Below, piece by piece: positions 9,207-17,627 of a stretch of DNA of 64,000 nt. Numbering within the stretch: position 1 is the stretch's first letter; the number at the start of each line of letters is the position of its first letter. The notes beneath the pieces were generated by a model, which saw only the letters and a program-made list of their open reading frames with translations, was not told the DNA's origin and ran no database searches. The stretch is from Desulfobulbaceae bacterium (lineage in GTDB: Bacteria > Desulfobacterota > Desulfobulbia > Desulfobulbales > Desulfocapsaceae), in the NCBI GenBank assembly GCA_026988015.1, contig JALSMA010000078.1, forward strand, positions 20,153-84,152, in the 5' to 3' direction. The position numbers and the translations under genes are program-made.

Positions 9207-9437
9207 TTAATGGTGATGGTGGTGTCCATGTCCGTCATCTTTCGCCCCTCCTGCAGCATTCAGCGCTGTTTGCAGATATCTGGTCACTTCTTCCATTGCA
9301 GCACAGGCCTTCTCCAGACTTGAACACACTTCCGGGTCATCAATCTGATCTGCCCACTTCCTGCACTCCTGCGTATGCCCCTGGTTATGTTCAATCCAGT
9401 GGGGTAATAACACCTGTAGTTTCTCCAATTGACCCAT
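9207..9437 (-). CDS. Small His-tailed protein, putative nickel/metal binding
   Basis: The 76-residue protein begins MGQLEKLQVLLPHWIEHNQG and ends in the tail KDDGHGHHHHH. The body is helical with two Cys (CRKW and VCSSLEKAC) and a HWIEHN motif. Short proteins of this kind are often encoded near nickel or cobalt proteins in anaerobes, and a poly-His tail suggests metal binding; both points are inference. The gene lies downstream of the CooT-like gene on the same strand, but a 258-bp gap (9438-9695) separates them. The alternative 133-aa reading frame overlapping this gene shows no recognisable protein. Confidence 0.65.
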   Translation of the reverse strand: MGQLEKLQVLLPHWIEHNQGHTQECRKWADQIDDPEVCSSLEKACAAMEEVTRYLQTALNAAGGAKDDGHGHHHHH

Positions 9438-9695
9438 ACACCTTTCCCTCCATTCCAGTTTTTTTCTAAATCCGTCACAGCATTGTAATGTGGCTGTGCG
9501 ACATATTGAGTTTTCTCTCCTGAAAAAACACTCAGAACCAGGTCTAACGTTTTACTCTCCTCCCTGGGGTGCGTTGGAGGGTAATTTATCCTGGTCAGAG
9601 CCTGCCCGTAAATGCTCACTCTTAACTCTCCGTTGCTATGAGCAGTAGCCCTTGCGATTCGAGTTAGAGAAAAAAGTCTCATCAATGGCCAGACA

Positions 9696-9887
9696 CTAGT
9701 TCTTTTCTAAAAACACTTTTCCACCAAGAAAATCAATGGAAACGACTGTTACATCAGCTACAAATTTTGGTTCCTCGAAGAATGTCTCAACCTCGACTCC
9801 TCCATCTCTGACACCAAGCCGGGTAACACTTTCCATAACCAACTCATCCTCTTCTGGCCCGTGAACCAGTACACTCATCTGACACAT
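9696..9887 (-). CDS. cooT: CooT family nickel-binding protein
   Basis: The 63-residue protein starts with Met-Cys (MCQMSVLV), has EDELVMESVTRLGVRDGG in its centre and ends in IDFLGGKVFLEKN. This matches the length, the N-terminal MC and the strand pattern of CooT, a small dimeric Ni(II)-binding protein first known from carbon monoxide dehydrogenase maturation. Here no CODH genes are visible, so it may serve another nickel enzyme. The start follows GAGAGGG. It sits 9 bp after kdsD, so they are probably co-transcribed. Confidence 0.75.
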   Translation of the reverse strand: MCQMSVLVHGPEEDELVMESVTRLGVRDGGVEVETFFEEPKFVADVTVVSIDFLGGKVFLEKN

Positions 9888-9896
9888 ATTTCCCTC

Positions 9897-10868
9897 TCAA
9901 ACCAAAAACCTGAATTCACCTTTTCCCAGGAGATCATGGAGATGCAAAATACCTATCATCTCTCCCCCTCCACCGACAATCGGTAAAATCGTTATTTCAT
10001 GCTGCTGCATGATACTCAAGGCATCAACGGCCTGCATGGAATCGCTTATGGTGACAGGCCCTGCGGTCATCAGGTCATCAACCATGATACTTTTCAGCTC
10101 ACACCCCTCAGCAACCGCACGTCTCACATCACCATCTGTTATAATACCCTCCACCTTTCGTAAACGGTCAATAATCAATACAGCGCCGATATTTTCACGA
10201 TTGAGTACACCGACTGCATCTGCTACTGTGGTACCATGTTCAACACTGGGGACAGCATCCCCTTTGAGCATAACTTCACTGACATTTACCTTCAACCGAT
10301 CCCCAAGGCTCCCCCCGGGGTGGTTTTCACGAAAATCTGAGGCCTGGAACTGCTTACGTCTGAGAAGGACCACTGCAAGGGCATCGCCCATGGCAAGTGT
10401 TGCTGTAGTACTCGCAGTAGGAGCGAGTCCCAGTGGACAGGCCTCTTTGGGTACTCCAATATCAAGTACAATGTCACTGGCCCTCGCCAGGGTTGAGTCA
10501 CTTCCGCCAGTCATAGCGATTATAGCAGTTCCTCTTTTTTTCAAACTCACCAACAGACCATTAAGCTCAGTTGTCTCCCCTGAATACGAAATAGCAACAA
10601 CCACATCGGAAGGAATAACCATACCGAGATCACCATGCATGGCCTCCACAGGATGGAGGAAAAACGAGGGGGTACCTGTTGAATTCAATGTTGCCGATAT
10701 CTTCTGGCCGATAATCCCGGATTTCCCAATACCTGTGATAACAAGCCTGCTCGGGCAGGAAAGAATTGTCTCAACCGCCTGATTAAATTCTTCACCAATC
10801 CTCTCCCTTACCGCGGCCAGGCCCTGCTCCTCTATGGCCAGAACCTTTCTGGCATCTTCAATGGACAT
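9897..10868 (-). CDS. kdsD: Arabinose-5-phosphate isomerase, KdsD/KpsF family
   Basis: The enzyme interconverts ribulose-5-phosphate and arabinose-5-phosphate, the first step toward Kdo for lipopolysaccharide. The 323-residue protein has an N-terminal SIS sugar isomerase domain (about residues 35-180) with GIGKSGIIGQKISATLNSTG, FLHPVEAMHGDLG and the ENHPGGSLG signature, followed by two CBS domains (about 200-320). The family usually has the same length and layout. A good ribosome binding site (CAGGAGCG) precedes 10868. It is divergent from metK and leads the kdsD-cooT pair. Confidence 0.92.
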   Translation of the reverse strand: MSIEDARKVLAIEEQGLAAVRERIGEEFNQAVETILSCPSRLVITGIGKSGIIGQKISATLNSTGTPSFFLHPVEAMHGDLGMVIPSDVVVAISYSGETTELNGLLVSLKKRGTAIIAMTGGSDSTLARASDIVLDIGVPKEACPLGLAPTASTTATLAMGDALAVVLLRRKQFQASDFRENHPGGSLGDRLKVNVSEVMLKGDAVPSVEHGTTVADAVGVLNRENIGAVLIIDRLRKVEGIITDGDVRRAVAEGCELKSIMVDDLMTAGPVTISDSMQAVDALSIMQQHEITILPIVGGGGEMIGILHLHDLLGKGEFRFLV

Positions 10869-11007
10869 ACTGTTTACGCTCCTGCAAAATTAATCAATCC
10901 AACCTTCTTCCAGCCGATGCGACCGAGGTTATTTCCTAAAGTAATCACTCTGTAAAATTCAGCAATCTGCTTTTAACCTGTATCTGTGGTCAGTTTTGTG
11001 TTTATCC

Positions 11008-11036
11008 TTGACAACCATCTATTTCAGCGTCATATT
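11008..11036 (+). promoter_or_regulatory. Candidate promoter of metK
   Basis: TTGACA (11008-11013) and CATATT (11031-11036) are separated by 17 bp, about 105 bp before metK. The -35 box is a perfect consensus and the -10 box matches four of six. I looked in the leader between this site and the start codon for a SAM or SAH riboswitch core and could not identify one. Confidence 0.5.
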
Positions 11037-11140
11037 AACAAGTTTCACCAAATACTTTTCAGCATGAATAGCAGAGATTATCATATTCTTCCACAATTTT
11101 CATTGCTGCTTATAACTTGTCCATTTAACGGAGATTTTCC

Positions 11141-12304
11141 ATGTCAAACCACATGTTCACCTCTGAGTCAGTTTCAGAGGGGCACCCAGATAAAGTAGCA
11201 GACCAGATATCCGATGCCATTCTTGATTCCATTCTCAAACAGGACCCGGCGGGTCGAGTTGCCTGTGAGACCATGGTCACCACTGGTATGGCCATTATCG
11301 CTGGTGAAATTACCACCAATGCCTGGGTTGATATGCCTGAAGTTGTACGTCAGACTATAAAAGAAATTGGTTATAACTCATCCGAAATGGGGTTTGACTG
11401 GCAATCCTGTGCAGTACTTACCTCCATTGACAAACAATCCACAGATATAGCCATGGGCGTTGATGAAGGAAGCGGCATGGATCTCAATCAAGGTGCAGGT
11501 GATCAAGGCCTTATGTTTGGATACGCGTGCGACGAGACAAGGGTTCTCATGCCCATGCCCATCACCTACTCTCATCGTCTTGTAAAAGCCCAGGCTGATG
11601 TCCGCAAATCAGGCAAGCTTTCCTGGCTACGCCCAGATGCAAAAAGTCAGGTCACCATTGAATACCAGGACAACAAACCCAAACGTATTGAAGCTGTTGT
11701 TCTCTCCACTCAACATGACGAATCAGTCAGCCACAAAGACCTTGAACAAGGTGTAATGGAGCTTATCGTTAAGCCCACCCTTCCCGCTGATATGGTCGAT
11801 GAGAATACTAAATATTTCATTAATCCCACCGGACGTTTTGTAATTGGTGGACCAGTTGGAGACTGCGGCCTCACCGGGAGGAAAATTATTGTCGACACCT
11901 ACGGCGGCAGAGGTTCCCATGGAGGCGGAGCCTTTTCTGGAAAGGATCCCTCCAAGGTAGACCGTTCTTCCGCCTATATGGGCCGTTATGTTGCCAAAAA
12001 TATTGTAGCTGCAGGGATTGCTTCTGAGATTGAGGTTCAGATTGCCTATGCCATAGGCATTTCACAGCCTGTATCCATTAACGTAAATAGTTTTGGAACC
12101 GGTAAAATTGAGGATTCCGCAATTATCGGACTTATCAGCCGCAACTTTGACCTGCGTCCCAAAGCCATTGTTCAGCAGCTGAATCTTCTCCGTCCCATCT
12201 ATCGGGCCACCGCAGCCTATGGCCATTTTGGAAGAGAGCTTGATGATTTCACCTGGGAGCGTACTGATAAGGCAGAAATCCTTAAAAGTGATGCCGGAAT
12301 CTAA
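11141..12304 (+). CDS. metK: S-adenosylmethionine synthetase
   Basis: MetK makes S-adenosylmethionine from methionine and ATP. The 387-residue protein shows the family's start [20 protein letters not shown], the signature [15 protein letters not shown] (about residue 116), and [20 protein letters not shown] (about 252-271). All the expected ligand regions are present and the length is normal. ATG 11141 follows a plausible ribosome binding site (CGGAGA). The gene is followed at 38 bp by ahcY, and together they form a methyl-cycle operon. Confidence 0.97.
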   Translation: MSNHMFTSESVSEGHPDKVADQISDAILDSILKQDPAGRVACETMVTTGMAIIAGEITTNAWVDMPEVVRQTIKEIGYNSSEMGFDWQSCAVLTSIDKQSTDIAMGVDEGSGMDLNQGAGDQGLMFGYACDETRVLMPMPITYSHRLVKAQADVRKSGKLSWLRPDAKSQVTIEYQDNKPKRIEAVVLSTQHDESVSHKDLEQGVMELIVKPTLPADMVDENTKYFINPTGRFVIGGPVGDCGLTGRKIIVDTYGGRGSHGGGAFSGKDPSKVDRSSAYMGRYVAKNIVAAGIASEIEVQIAYAIGISQPVSINVNSFGTGKIEDSAIIGLISRNFDLRPKAIVQQLNLLRPIYRATAAYGHFGRELDDFTWERTDKAEILKSDAGI

Positions 12305-12342
12305 CTGTTTACAAAACCTACAACTACAAGGAAATACATTTT

Positions 12343-13629
12343 ATGAGTGATTACAAAGTTGCCGATATGTCCCTTGCTGCATGGGGAAGAGAAGAAGTAA
12401 AAATTGCAGAGACTGAAATGCCTGGTCTTATGTCACTTCGAGAAGAGTATAAAGAGAGCCAGCCATTAAAAGGGGCCCGAATCGCCGGCTGTCTTCACAT
12501 GACTATTCAGACTGCAGTCCTTATGGAAACTCTTATAGATCTCGGTGCTGAAATCCGCTGGTCCTCCTGTAATATTTTTTCTACACAGGATCATGCCGCC
12601 GCCGCAATGGCAAAAGCTGGCATACCGACATTTGCATGGAAAGGAGAATCTGAAGAAGAGTTCTGGTGGTGTATTGATCAGACCATTTTTGGTCCTGATG
12701 GATGGCGACCCAATATGATCCTTGACGATGGCGGAGATCTTACCCTCATCATGCACGACAAGTACAAAGACGAGATGAAAAATATTAAAGGGATATCTGA
12801 AGAGACAACCACAGGTGTTCACCGTCTCAACGAGATGGCACGTGACGGAAAATTGATGTGTCCTTCTTTTAACGTTAACGACTCCGTCACAAAATCAAAA
12901 TTTGACAACCTCTACGGTTGCCGTGAATCGCTGATTGACGGCATCAAGCGTGCAACTGATGTAATGATTGCAGGAAAAAATGCGGTGGTTGTTGGTTATG
13001 GCGATGTTGGTAAAGGTTGCGCTCAGGCGCTTCGTGGCATGGGAGCAATTGTCTATGTGACAGAGGTTGATCCAATCTGCGCCCTTCAAGCCTCAATGGA
13101 AGGTTACAGAGTTGTCACCATGGACGAGATAGCCTCAACAGGTAATATATATGTTACCTGTACTGGCAATCTCAATGTCATAACCAGATCCCATATGGAA
13201 CAGATGCCAGATGAGGCCATTGTCTGCAATATTGGTCACTTTGACTCTGAGATTGACATTGCAGGTATTAAAGACCTTAAGTGGGAGAACATCAAACCTC
13301 AGGTTGACCATGTTGTTTTTCCAGACGGCAAGAAAATAATCGTACTTGCTGAAGGACGCTTGGTTAACCTCGGTTGTGCCACTGGTCATCCAAGTTTTGT
13401 CATGAGTAACTCATTCACCAATCAGGTTCTTGCTCAAATGGAACTCTGGCAGAACTCCTCGGCCTACGAGAATCAGGTGTATTTCCTGCCTAAACATCTT
13501 GACGAGAAAGTGGCTCGCCTTCACCTGGAAAAGATCGGTGTACACCTCACCACCATGAGCCAGGAGCAGGCAGATTACATAGGTGTCCCTGTAGAGGGGC
13601 CCTACAAACCTGAATACTACCGCTACTAA
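12343..13629 (+). CDS. ahcY: Adenosylhomocysteinase
   Basis: AhcY reversibly hydrolyses S-adenosylhomocysteine to adenosine and homocysteine, removing the product inhibitor of methyltransferases. The 428-residue protein begins [15 protein letters not shown], has the substrate region [17 protein letters not shown] (about residue 74) and the NAD-binding glycine loop [20 protein letters not shown] (about 216-235), and ends with the family C-terminus [10 protein letters not shown]. It is co-directional with metK. An mtaD-type deaminase at 39.0 kb could use the same substrate. Confidence 0.97.
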   Translation: MSDYKVADMSLAAWGREEVKIAETEMPGLMSLREEYKESQPLKGARIAGCLHMTIQTAVLMETLIDLGAEIRWSSCNIFSTQDHAAAAMAKAGIPTFAWKGESEEEFWWCIDQTIFGPDGWRPNMILDDGGDLTLIMHDKYKDEMKNIKGISEETTTGVHRLNEMARDGKLMCPSFNVNDSVTKSKFDNLYGCRESLIDGIKRATDVMIAGKNAVVVGYGDVGKGCAQALRGMGAIVYVTEVDPICALQASMEGYRVVTMDEIASTGNIYVTCTGNLNVITRSHMEQMPDEAIVCNIGHFDSEIDIAGIKDLKWENIKPQVDHVVFPDGKKIIVLAEGRLVNLGCATGHPSFVMSNSFTNQVLAQMELWQNSSAYENQVYFLPKHLDEKVARLHLEKIGVHLTTMSQEQADYIGVPVEGPYKPEYYRY

Positions 13630-13671
13630 CTGGTGAACCCAGGAAAGTACTATTTTAAAAATCCCTTTCTG

Positions 13672-13708
13672 AAACCTGTGATGCCAGGACGTATGGCTCA
13701 CAGGTTTT
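13672..13708. terminator. Hairpin terminator between ahcY and birA
   Basis: AAACCTGTGA and TCACAGGTTT flank an inner TGCC/GGC pair, giving a stable stem followed on the plus strand by TTTT-like sequence. It lies 43 bp after the ahcY stop and just before the convergent birA stop (13725), so it could serve both genes. Confidence 0.7.
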
Positions 13709-13724
13709 ACTCAACACCCGCTAT

Positions 13725-14477
13725 TCAGATCTCTGCCAACTGAACATCTCCTGACAGTATTTCGTGAACCCGTCCTGAGCTATCCTCGACCAGAAGCTGC
13801 CCACTGTCATCAGGTCCAAGTCCGATTCCCCTTACAAGTGTCCGCTCGCTTGTTACCCATTGCATCTCCTTACCCAGGAGTATATCCCGCAACCGCCATT
13901 CTTCTAAAATAGTTTTAAAACCAAAGGTTTCTTGGATCACAAGATGCTCAAGGAGACTTTGGTGAATCTGACGGTAGAGGTTTTGAATATCGAATTGAAT
14001 TCCGCTGAGTATTTTAAGTGAGACAGCCCTTTCGCGAAGTTCTTCTGAAAACTGCATTACACTGGTATTGACATTCACCCCAAAGCCAACAACGACAAAA
14101 GAGTCCAAGTCATCACTCCCTGGTGTCGATGATTCAACCAGTATCCCTGCACACTTTTTCTGCTCACTATAAAGATCATTGGGCCATTTCAATCCAAAAT
14201 CGACGCCAGGTACCTGCTGTTCAAGGCACTTGCAAAGCGCCAGACCTGCTGTAAGAGTTATTTTCGAAAATTCAATAAAAGGGAGTTTTGGACGAAGAAT
14301 AGTGGAGCAGTAGAGTCCTGTTCCAGTAGGGGAAAGCCACTGTTTTCCGAGCCGACCTTTCCCTGCAGACTGTGTTGCAGCAAGAACACCAAAGCCGTGA
14401 GGTGCACCCTTTATTGCGAGCTTTACAGCATCATCATTGGTGGAGCCGGTGACTTCTTTATAAATCAGATTATCCAT
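13725..14477 (-). CDS. birA: Biotin--[acetyl-CoA-carboxylase] ligase, BirA class without DNA-binding domain
   Basis: The enzyme attaches biotin to carboxyl carrier proteins. I start at ATG 14477 (251 aa, MDNLIYKEVTGSTNDD) because the in-frame GTG at 14495 lies inside a terminator stem. The protein has the catalytic core only: GSTNDDAVKLA, the biotin-loop region QSAGKGRLGKQWLSP (about residues 34-48), KWPNDLY (about 109) and the small C-terminal SH3-like domain. There is no N-terminal helix-turn-helix, so it should not repress biotin genes. It lies downstream of dsrD, separated by a hairpin, and may be read partly through it. Confidence 0.88.
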   Translation of the reverse strand: MDNLIYKEVTGSTNDDAVKLAIKGAPHGFGVLAATQSAGKGRLGKQWLSPTGTGLYCSTILRPKLPFIEFSKITLTAGLALCKCLEQQVPGVDFGLKWPNDLYSEQKKCAGILVESSTPGSDDLDSFVVVGFGVNVNTSVMQFSEELRERAVSLKILSGIQFDIQNLYRQIHQSLLEHLVIQETFGFKTILEEWRLRDILLGKEMQWVTSERTLVRGIGLGPDDSGQLLVEDSSGRVHEILSGDVQLAEI

Positions 14478-14482
14478 AAACG

Positions 14483-14520
14483 AAAAAAGGTACACACTCC
14501 AGAGGAGTTATGTACCTTTT
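14483..14520. terminator. Bidirectional terminator between dsrD and birA
   Basis: On the minus strand AAAAGGTACATAACTCC, a TCT loop and GGAGTGTGTACCTTTTTT form a 15-17 bp stem ending in a U run; the plus strand also ends in a T run. It lies 28 bp after the dsrD stop and would end the dsrABD transcript. It overlaps the upstream GTG of birA, which supports the later ATG as the birA start. Confidence 0.85.
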
Positions 14521-14547
14521 CCTAGAAAAGAATGACAGTGATAAGGG

Positions 14548-14793
14548 TTAGTTTACACCATCATCCCCCTCTTCATCCTTAATGCGTTCGGGAAGGGCAT
14601 ACATGGTAGTGGATCCAGAGGACCAAAACATAAGTTTCCCCTCTTTTACCAGATCATTTGCCAGGTTTTTAATCTTACGAGGCTTGGTGTCAGGATCACA
14701 TTTGTAGAAATCCTTAATGTACAGCTGTGGTTTGGGAGCTTTGGTAGCCTTCTCAAGCATTGCTGTTTTAATTTCGTCATCACTCATTCCCAT
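14548..14793 (-). CDS. dsrD: Dissimilatory sulfite reductase-associated protein DsrD
   Basis: The 81-residue protein has the DsrD winged-helix core: MSDDEIKTAMLEKATK, then YIKDFYKCDPDTKPRKIKNL, then VKEGKLMFWSSGSTTMY. DsrD is found mainly in reductive sulfite-reducing organisms and is reported to stimulate DsrAB sulfite reduction. It follows dsrB by 88 bp with a clear ribosome binding site (AAGGAG). Its presence supports a sulfate or sulfite reducer (or sulfur disproportionator) and not a sulfur oxidiser. Confidence 0.95.
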   Translation of the reverse strand: MGMSDDEIKTAMLEKATKAPKPQLYIKDFYKCDPDTKPRKIKNLANDLVKEGKLMFWSSGSTTMYALPERIKDEEGDDGVN

Positions 14794-14881
14794 AATCCAT
14801 ACTCCTTTAGGAAGATCTTAACAAGCAAGTGACCAGAAAGTGCAGTCGGGAACTAATGCCCCGACTGCAGCTAGAGGTCAA

Positions 14882-16009
14882 TTACTTGATAGCGTTGGTG
14901 TACTTAAACTGAGTCGTTGTACGCCAGGTATCATAAGCCAGACGATAATCATCGACAGACTTGATGGTAAAGGGGATGTTACATTTTTCAAAGAATTTCT
15001 CCCAACCGATACGCTCGGCCCACTCACCGATACGCTCGTATTTCCTTGCATCTCCAGCATAAACTTCCAGAATATTTTTCACTGCTTCGACGGTCTCAGG
15101 CCAGCGTGGCGGAGTGTTAGGCAGGAATGGAATAACCAGCTTGGAAAATTTAGGAGCCGATCTGGAGTTGGAAACTTTACCACCAACAAGAATAGCAATT
15201 CCGTCACCATCGGGATCAGCAAGAGGCATTGCAGGACACATGGTGTAACAGTTACCACAGAACATACAACGATCGTTATTTACTTTTACAGTCTTGATCT
15301 CTTTTCCGTCAACTTCAGCTTTAGCTGGTTTAACAGCGCCGAGAGGACAGGAAGAGATGGCAAGAGGAAGCTCACAGACACCGGTGATTCGACTATGATC
15401 GATCATAGGTGGCTTACGATGTACACCAAGAATGGCAATATCGGAAGCATGCACAGCTCCACACATGTTCAGACAGCAGGCAAGTGCGATACGAACCTGT
15501 GCAGGAAGTGTCATGGAAGTAAAATAATCAAACAGCTCATCCATGACGGCTTTAACAACACCGGATGCATCAGTTGCAGGGGTGTGACAATGAATCCAAC
15601 CCTGGGTATGAACGATATTGGTTACACCGGCTCCAGTTCCACCAACGGGGAACTTGTTACCACGTGACGCAAGGTCATCGAGCAGAGGCTGAACCTTAGC
15701 TTTATCATCAACCATGAACTCAACGTTATTTCTGGTAGTGAAACGTAAGAAGCCGTCACAATGGGCATCTGCAATATCACACATCTCATAAATAAGCTGA
15801 GTGGACATCAAACGGGCAGCACCAACACGGATGGTCCAGCACTCGTCTCCAGACTCAGCCTTATGAACAAGTACACCCGGTTGAGTGATTTCATGCCACA
15901 GCCATTTCCCCTTGTTCTTTGCAATAACCGGGGGATGAAATTTTGAATAATGTGGGGGACCAATGTCTGTAATCCTGTCCGCCATGGGATTTTCGGGATC
16001 GTAACCCAT
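14882..16009 (-). CDS. dsrB: Dissimilatory sulfite reductase beta subunit
   Basis: DsrB is the catalytic partner of DsrA in reduction of sulfite to the sulfur of the DsrC trisulfide. The start at 16009 follows GGAGGATATAA; an in-frame codon at 16051 would add 14 atypical residues. The 375-residue protein has the Cys set for the sirohaem-coupled cluster ([10 protein letters not shown] at about 141, and [13 protein letters not shown] at about 178-190) and a ferredoxin domain with [11 protein letters not shown] (248-258). The length is normal. It lies 56 bp after dsrA. Confidence 0.97.
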   Translation of the reverse strand: MGYDPENPMADRITDIGPPHYSKFHPPVIAKNKGKWLWHEITQPGVLVHKAESGDECWTIRVGAARLMSTQLIYEMCDIADAHCDGFLRFTTRNNVEFMVDDKAKVQPLLDDLASRGNKFPVGGTGAGVTNIVHTQGWIHCHTPATDASGVVKAVMDELFDYFTSMTLPAQVRIALACCLNMCGAVHASDIAILGVHRKPPMIDHSRITGVCELPLAISSCPLGAVKPAKAEVDGKEIKTVKVNNDRCMFCGNCYTMCPAMPLADPDGDGIAILVGGKVSNSRSAPKFSKLVIPFLPNTPPRWPETVEAVKNILEVYAGDARKYERIGEWAERIGWEKFFEKCNIPFTIKSVDDYRLAYDTWRTTTQFKYTNAIK

Positions 16010-16065
16010 ATTTATATCCTCCTTGAATATGTACTCGAGTTTAACATTCAACTCGATTTATTTTC

Positions 16066-17346
16066 TTATGCTGCGTGACGTTTACGGAACTCATCAACAT
16101 CACGATCAAAACCACCAGGAACTTCCTCATCACTCCAGAAGACATATGGATTTGAACGAGGCTCTTTAACATGCTGCGGAAGTGGATCGAGACCCATAAC
16201 CTTAATAAAGGTAGGCAGTCCAACACGCTGCATGGTTTCACCGACACGTTCACGGTTTTTACCAACTTCCATCCACCAATCCCAGACGTTCTCGATAACA
16301 TCGATTACGTTCTCGAATTCGTTTTCAGCAGAAACTTTGATAAATGGAATAATGAGAGTTGCAAACTGAGCGCCATCAAGGATAGGAGCTTTAGCACCTA
16401 TACAAATGGAAGCACCCTGTTCTGCACCTGGACGCAGTGCGCGAGGCATTACGTTGATACAATGCATACAACGGGTACACTCAGCGTTGTCGATCTTCAG
16501 CTCATCTCCCTCCATCCACATACACTCGGTGGGACAGAGATCGATAACTTCTTTCTGAATATCAAATGCACCCCAGTCTTTTCCAGCATGGGCACCACCA
16601 TTAGAGACGATATTGCCCGCAACATACTCTTTCACCGCAGCCTGATCGATACGAATATCGTCTCTCCAGGTTCCGATAACAGCAAAGTCAGAACGGGCAA
16701 GAGCAGCAACACAGTCGTTGGCACAGCCTGAGAATTTGAATTTAAATTTATAAGGGAATGCAGGACGATGAATCTCATCCTGATAATGCATGGTCAAATG
16801 ATGACACGCTTCCTCAGTATCATAACACGACCACTCACAGCGGGACTGTCCAAGACAGTTAGCAGGAGTACGAAGGTTGGATCCGGAACCACCAAGATCC
16901 TGTCCTAATTCGTGGGTCAGATCCCAGAAGAAAGGCTCAAGAGCCTCTGTGCGACAACCAAGAAGGATAATATCACCAGTGGAACCATGCATGTTGGTCA
17001 TACCGGATCCATGTTTGTCCCAGAGTTTCATCAGATGACGAAGATTCTCAGTGGAGTAGTACTTGGATGCTGGCTGATTTACACGAACGGTGTGAAAATG
17101 CTCAACGCCTGGAAATTGTTCAGGAACGTCAGAATAACGACCAACAATACCACCACCATACCCAAAAACACCTACGATTCCGCCGTGTTTCCAATGGGTG
17201 ATTTTATCTCTGAAAGACAGCTCGAGCTGACCAAGAATATCCCAACAATCGGGGTTTTTCTCCGCCTGACGCTTCATGTCGGTAACGAAGCTTGGCCATG
17301 GGCCGCTTTCAAGCTCGTCCAACAGGGGTGTATCATGCTTTGCCAT
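16066..17346 (-). CDS. dsrA: Dissimilatory sulfite reductase alpha subunit
   Basis: DsrA forms the cytoplasmic alpha2beta2 sulfite reductase with DsrB, the last step of sulfate respiration. The 426-residue protein contains the Cys motif CLGQSRCEWSC (164-174) and SGCANDC (206-212) for a sirohaem-[4Fe-4S] site and a ferredoxin insert with CPTEC (271-275) and CTRCMHC (290-296). GSTGDIILLGC near residue 121 is typical. A clear AGGAGG ribosome binding site precedes 17346. The gene leads the dsrABD operon. Confidence 0.98.
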   Translation of the reverse strand: MAKHDTPLLDELESGPWPSFVTDMKRQAEKNPDCWDILGQLELSFRDKITHWKHGGIVGVFGYGGGIVGRYSDVPEQFPGVEHFHTVRVNQPASKYYSTENLRHLMKLWDKHGSGMTNMHGSTGDIILLGCRTEALEPFFWDLTHELGQDLGGSGSNLRTPANCLGQSRCEWSCYDTEEACHHLTMHYQDEIHRPAFPYKFKFKFSGCANDCVAALARSDFAVIGTWRDDIRIDQAAVKEYVAGNIVSNGGAHAGKDWGAFDIQKEVIDLCPTECMWMEGDELKIDNAECTRCMHCINVMPRALRPGAEQGASICIGAKAPILDGAQFATLIIPFIKVSAENEFENVIDVIENVWDWWMEVGKNRERVGETMQRVGLPTFIKVMGLDPLPQHVKEPRSNPYVFWSDEEVPGGFDRDVDEFRKRHAA

Positions 17347-17535
17347 GAATTTTCCTCCTTAAAATTACTGTTATACTTCAACCTTTACCAGAATATACAT
17401 ACCAAGAGTGATTGCTTCAAAAACTGACAGTCAGAAAATGAAACAGTCTGTCCTGCTGCCAGATCAATCACCATCACTAATGATAAAAACAGCAGACTAC
17501 GAAACATACACTATTGAATAGTCATTCAGCGTGGG

Positions 17536-17564
17536 AGAATATCTCTGAACCGCATCTTTGTCAA
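17536..17564 (-). promoter_or_regulatory. Candidate promoter of dsrABD
   Basis: Read on the minus strand, TTGACA (17564-17559) and TATTCT (17541-17536) are separated by 17 bp. The start of transcription would be near 17529, leaving an untranslated leader of about 180 nt before dsrA. The leader contains short inverted repeats around TGAATGACTATTCA, which may be a regulator site; no specific regulator can be named. Confidence 0.55.
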
Positions 17565-17627
17565 CAAAAAACGAAACTAAACAACTGGAAAACTGAATGA
17601 TAATTCAGCCCATATCGGCGAAAAGCC

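Noticed and set aside
9284..9685. A 133-codon open frame on the minus strand overlapping the His-tailed gene
   Set aside because: It overlaps the better-supported His-tailed gene in another frame, has no recognisable family motif and mixed composition.
10869..11140. SAM or SAH riboswitch before metK-ahcY
   Set aside because: I could not identify a conserved riboswitch core or a terminator/anti-terminator pair in the leader.
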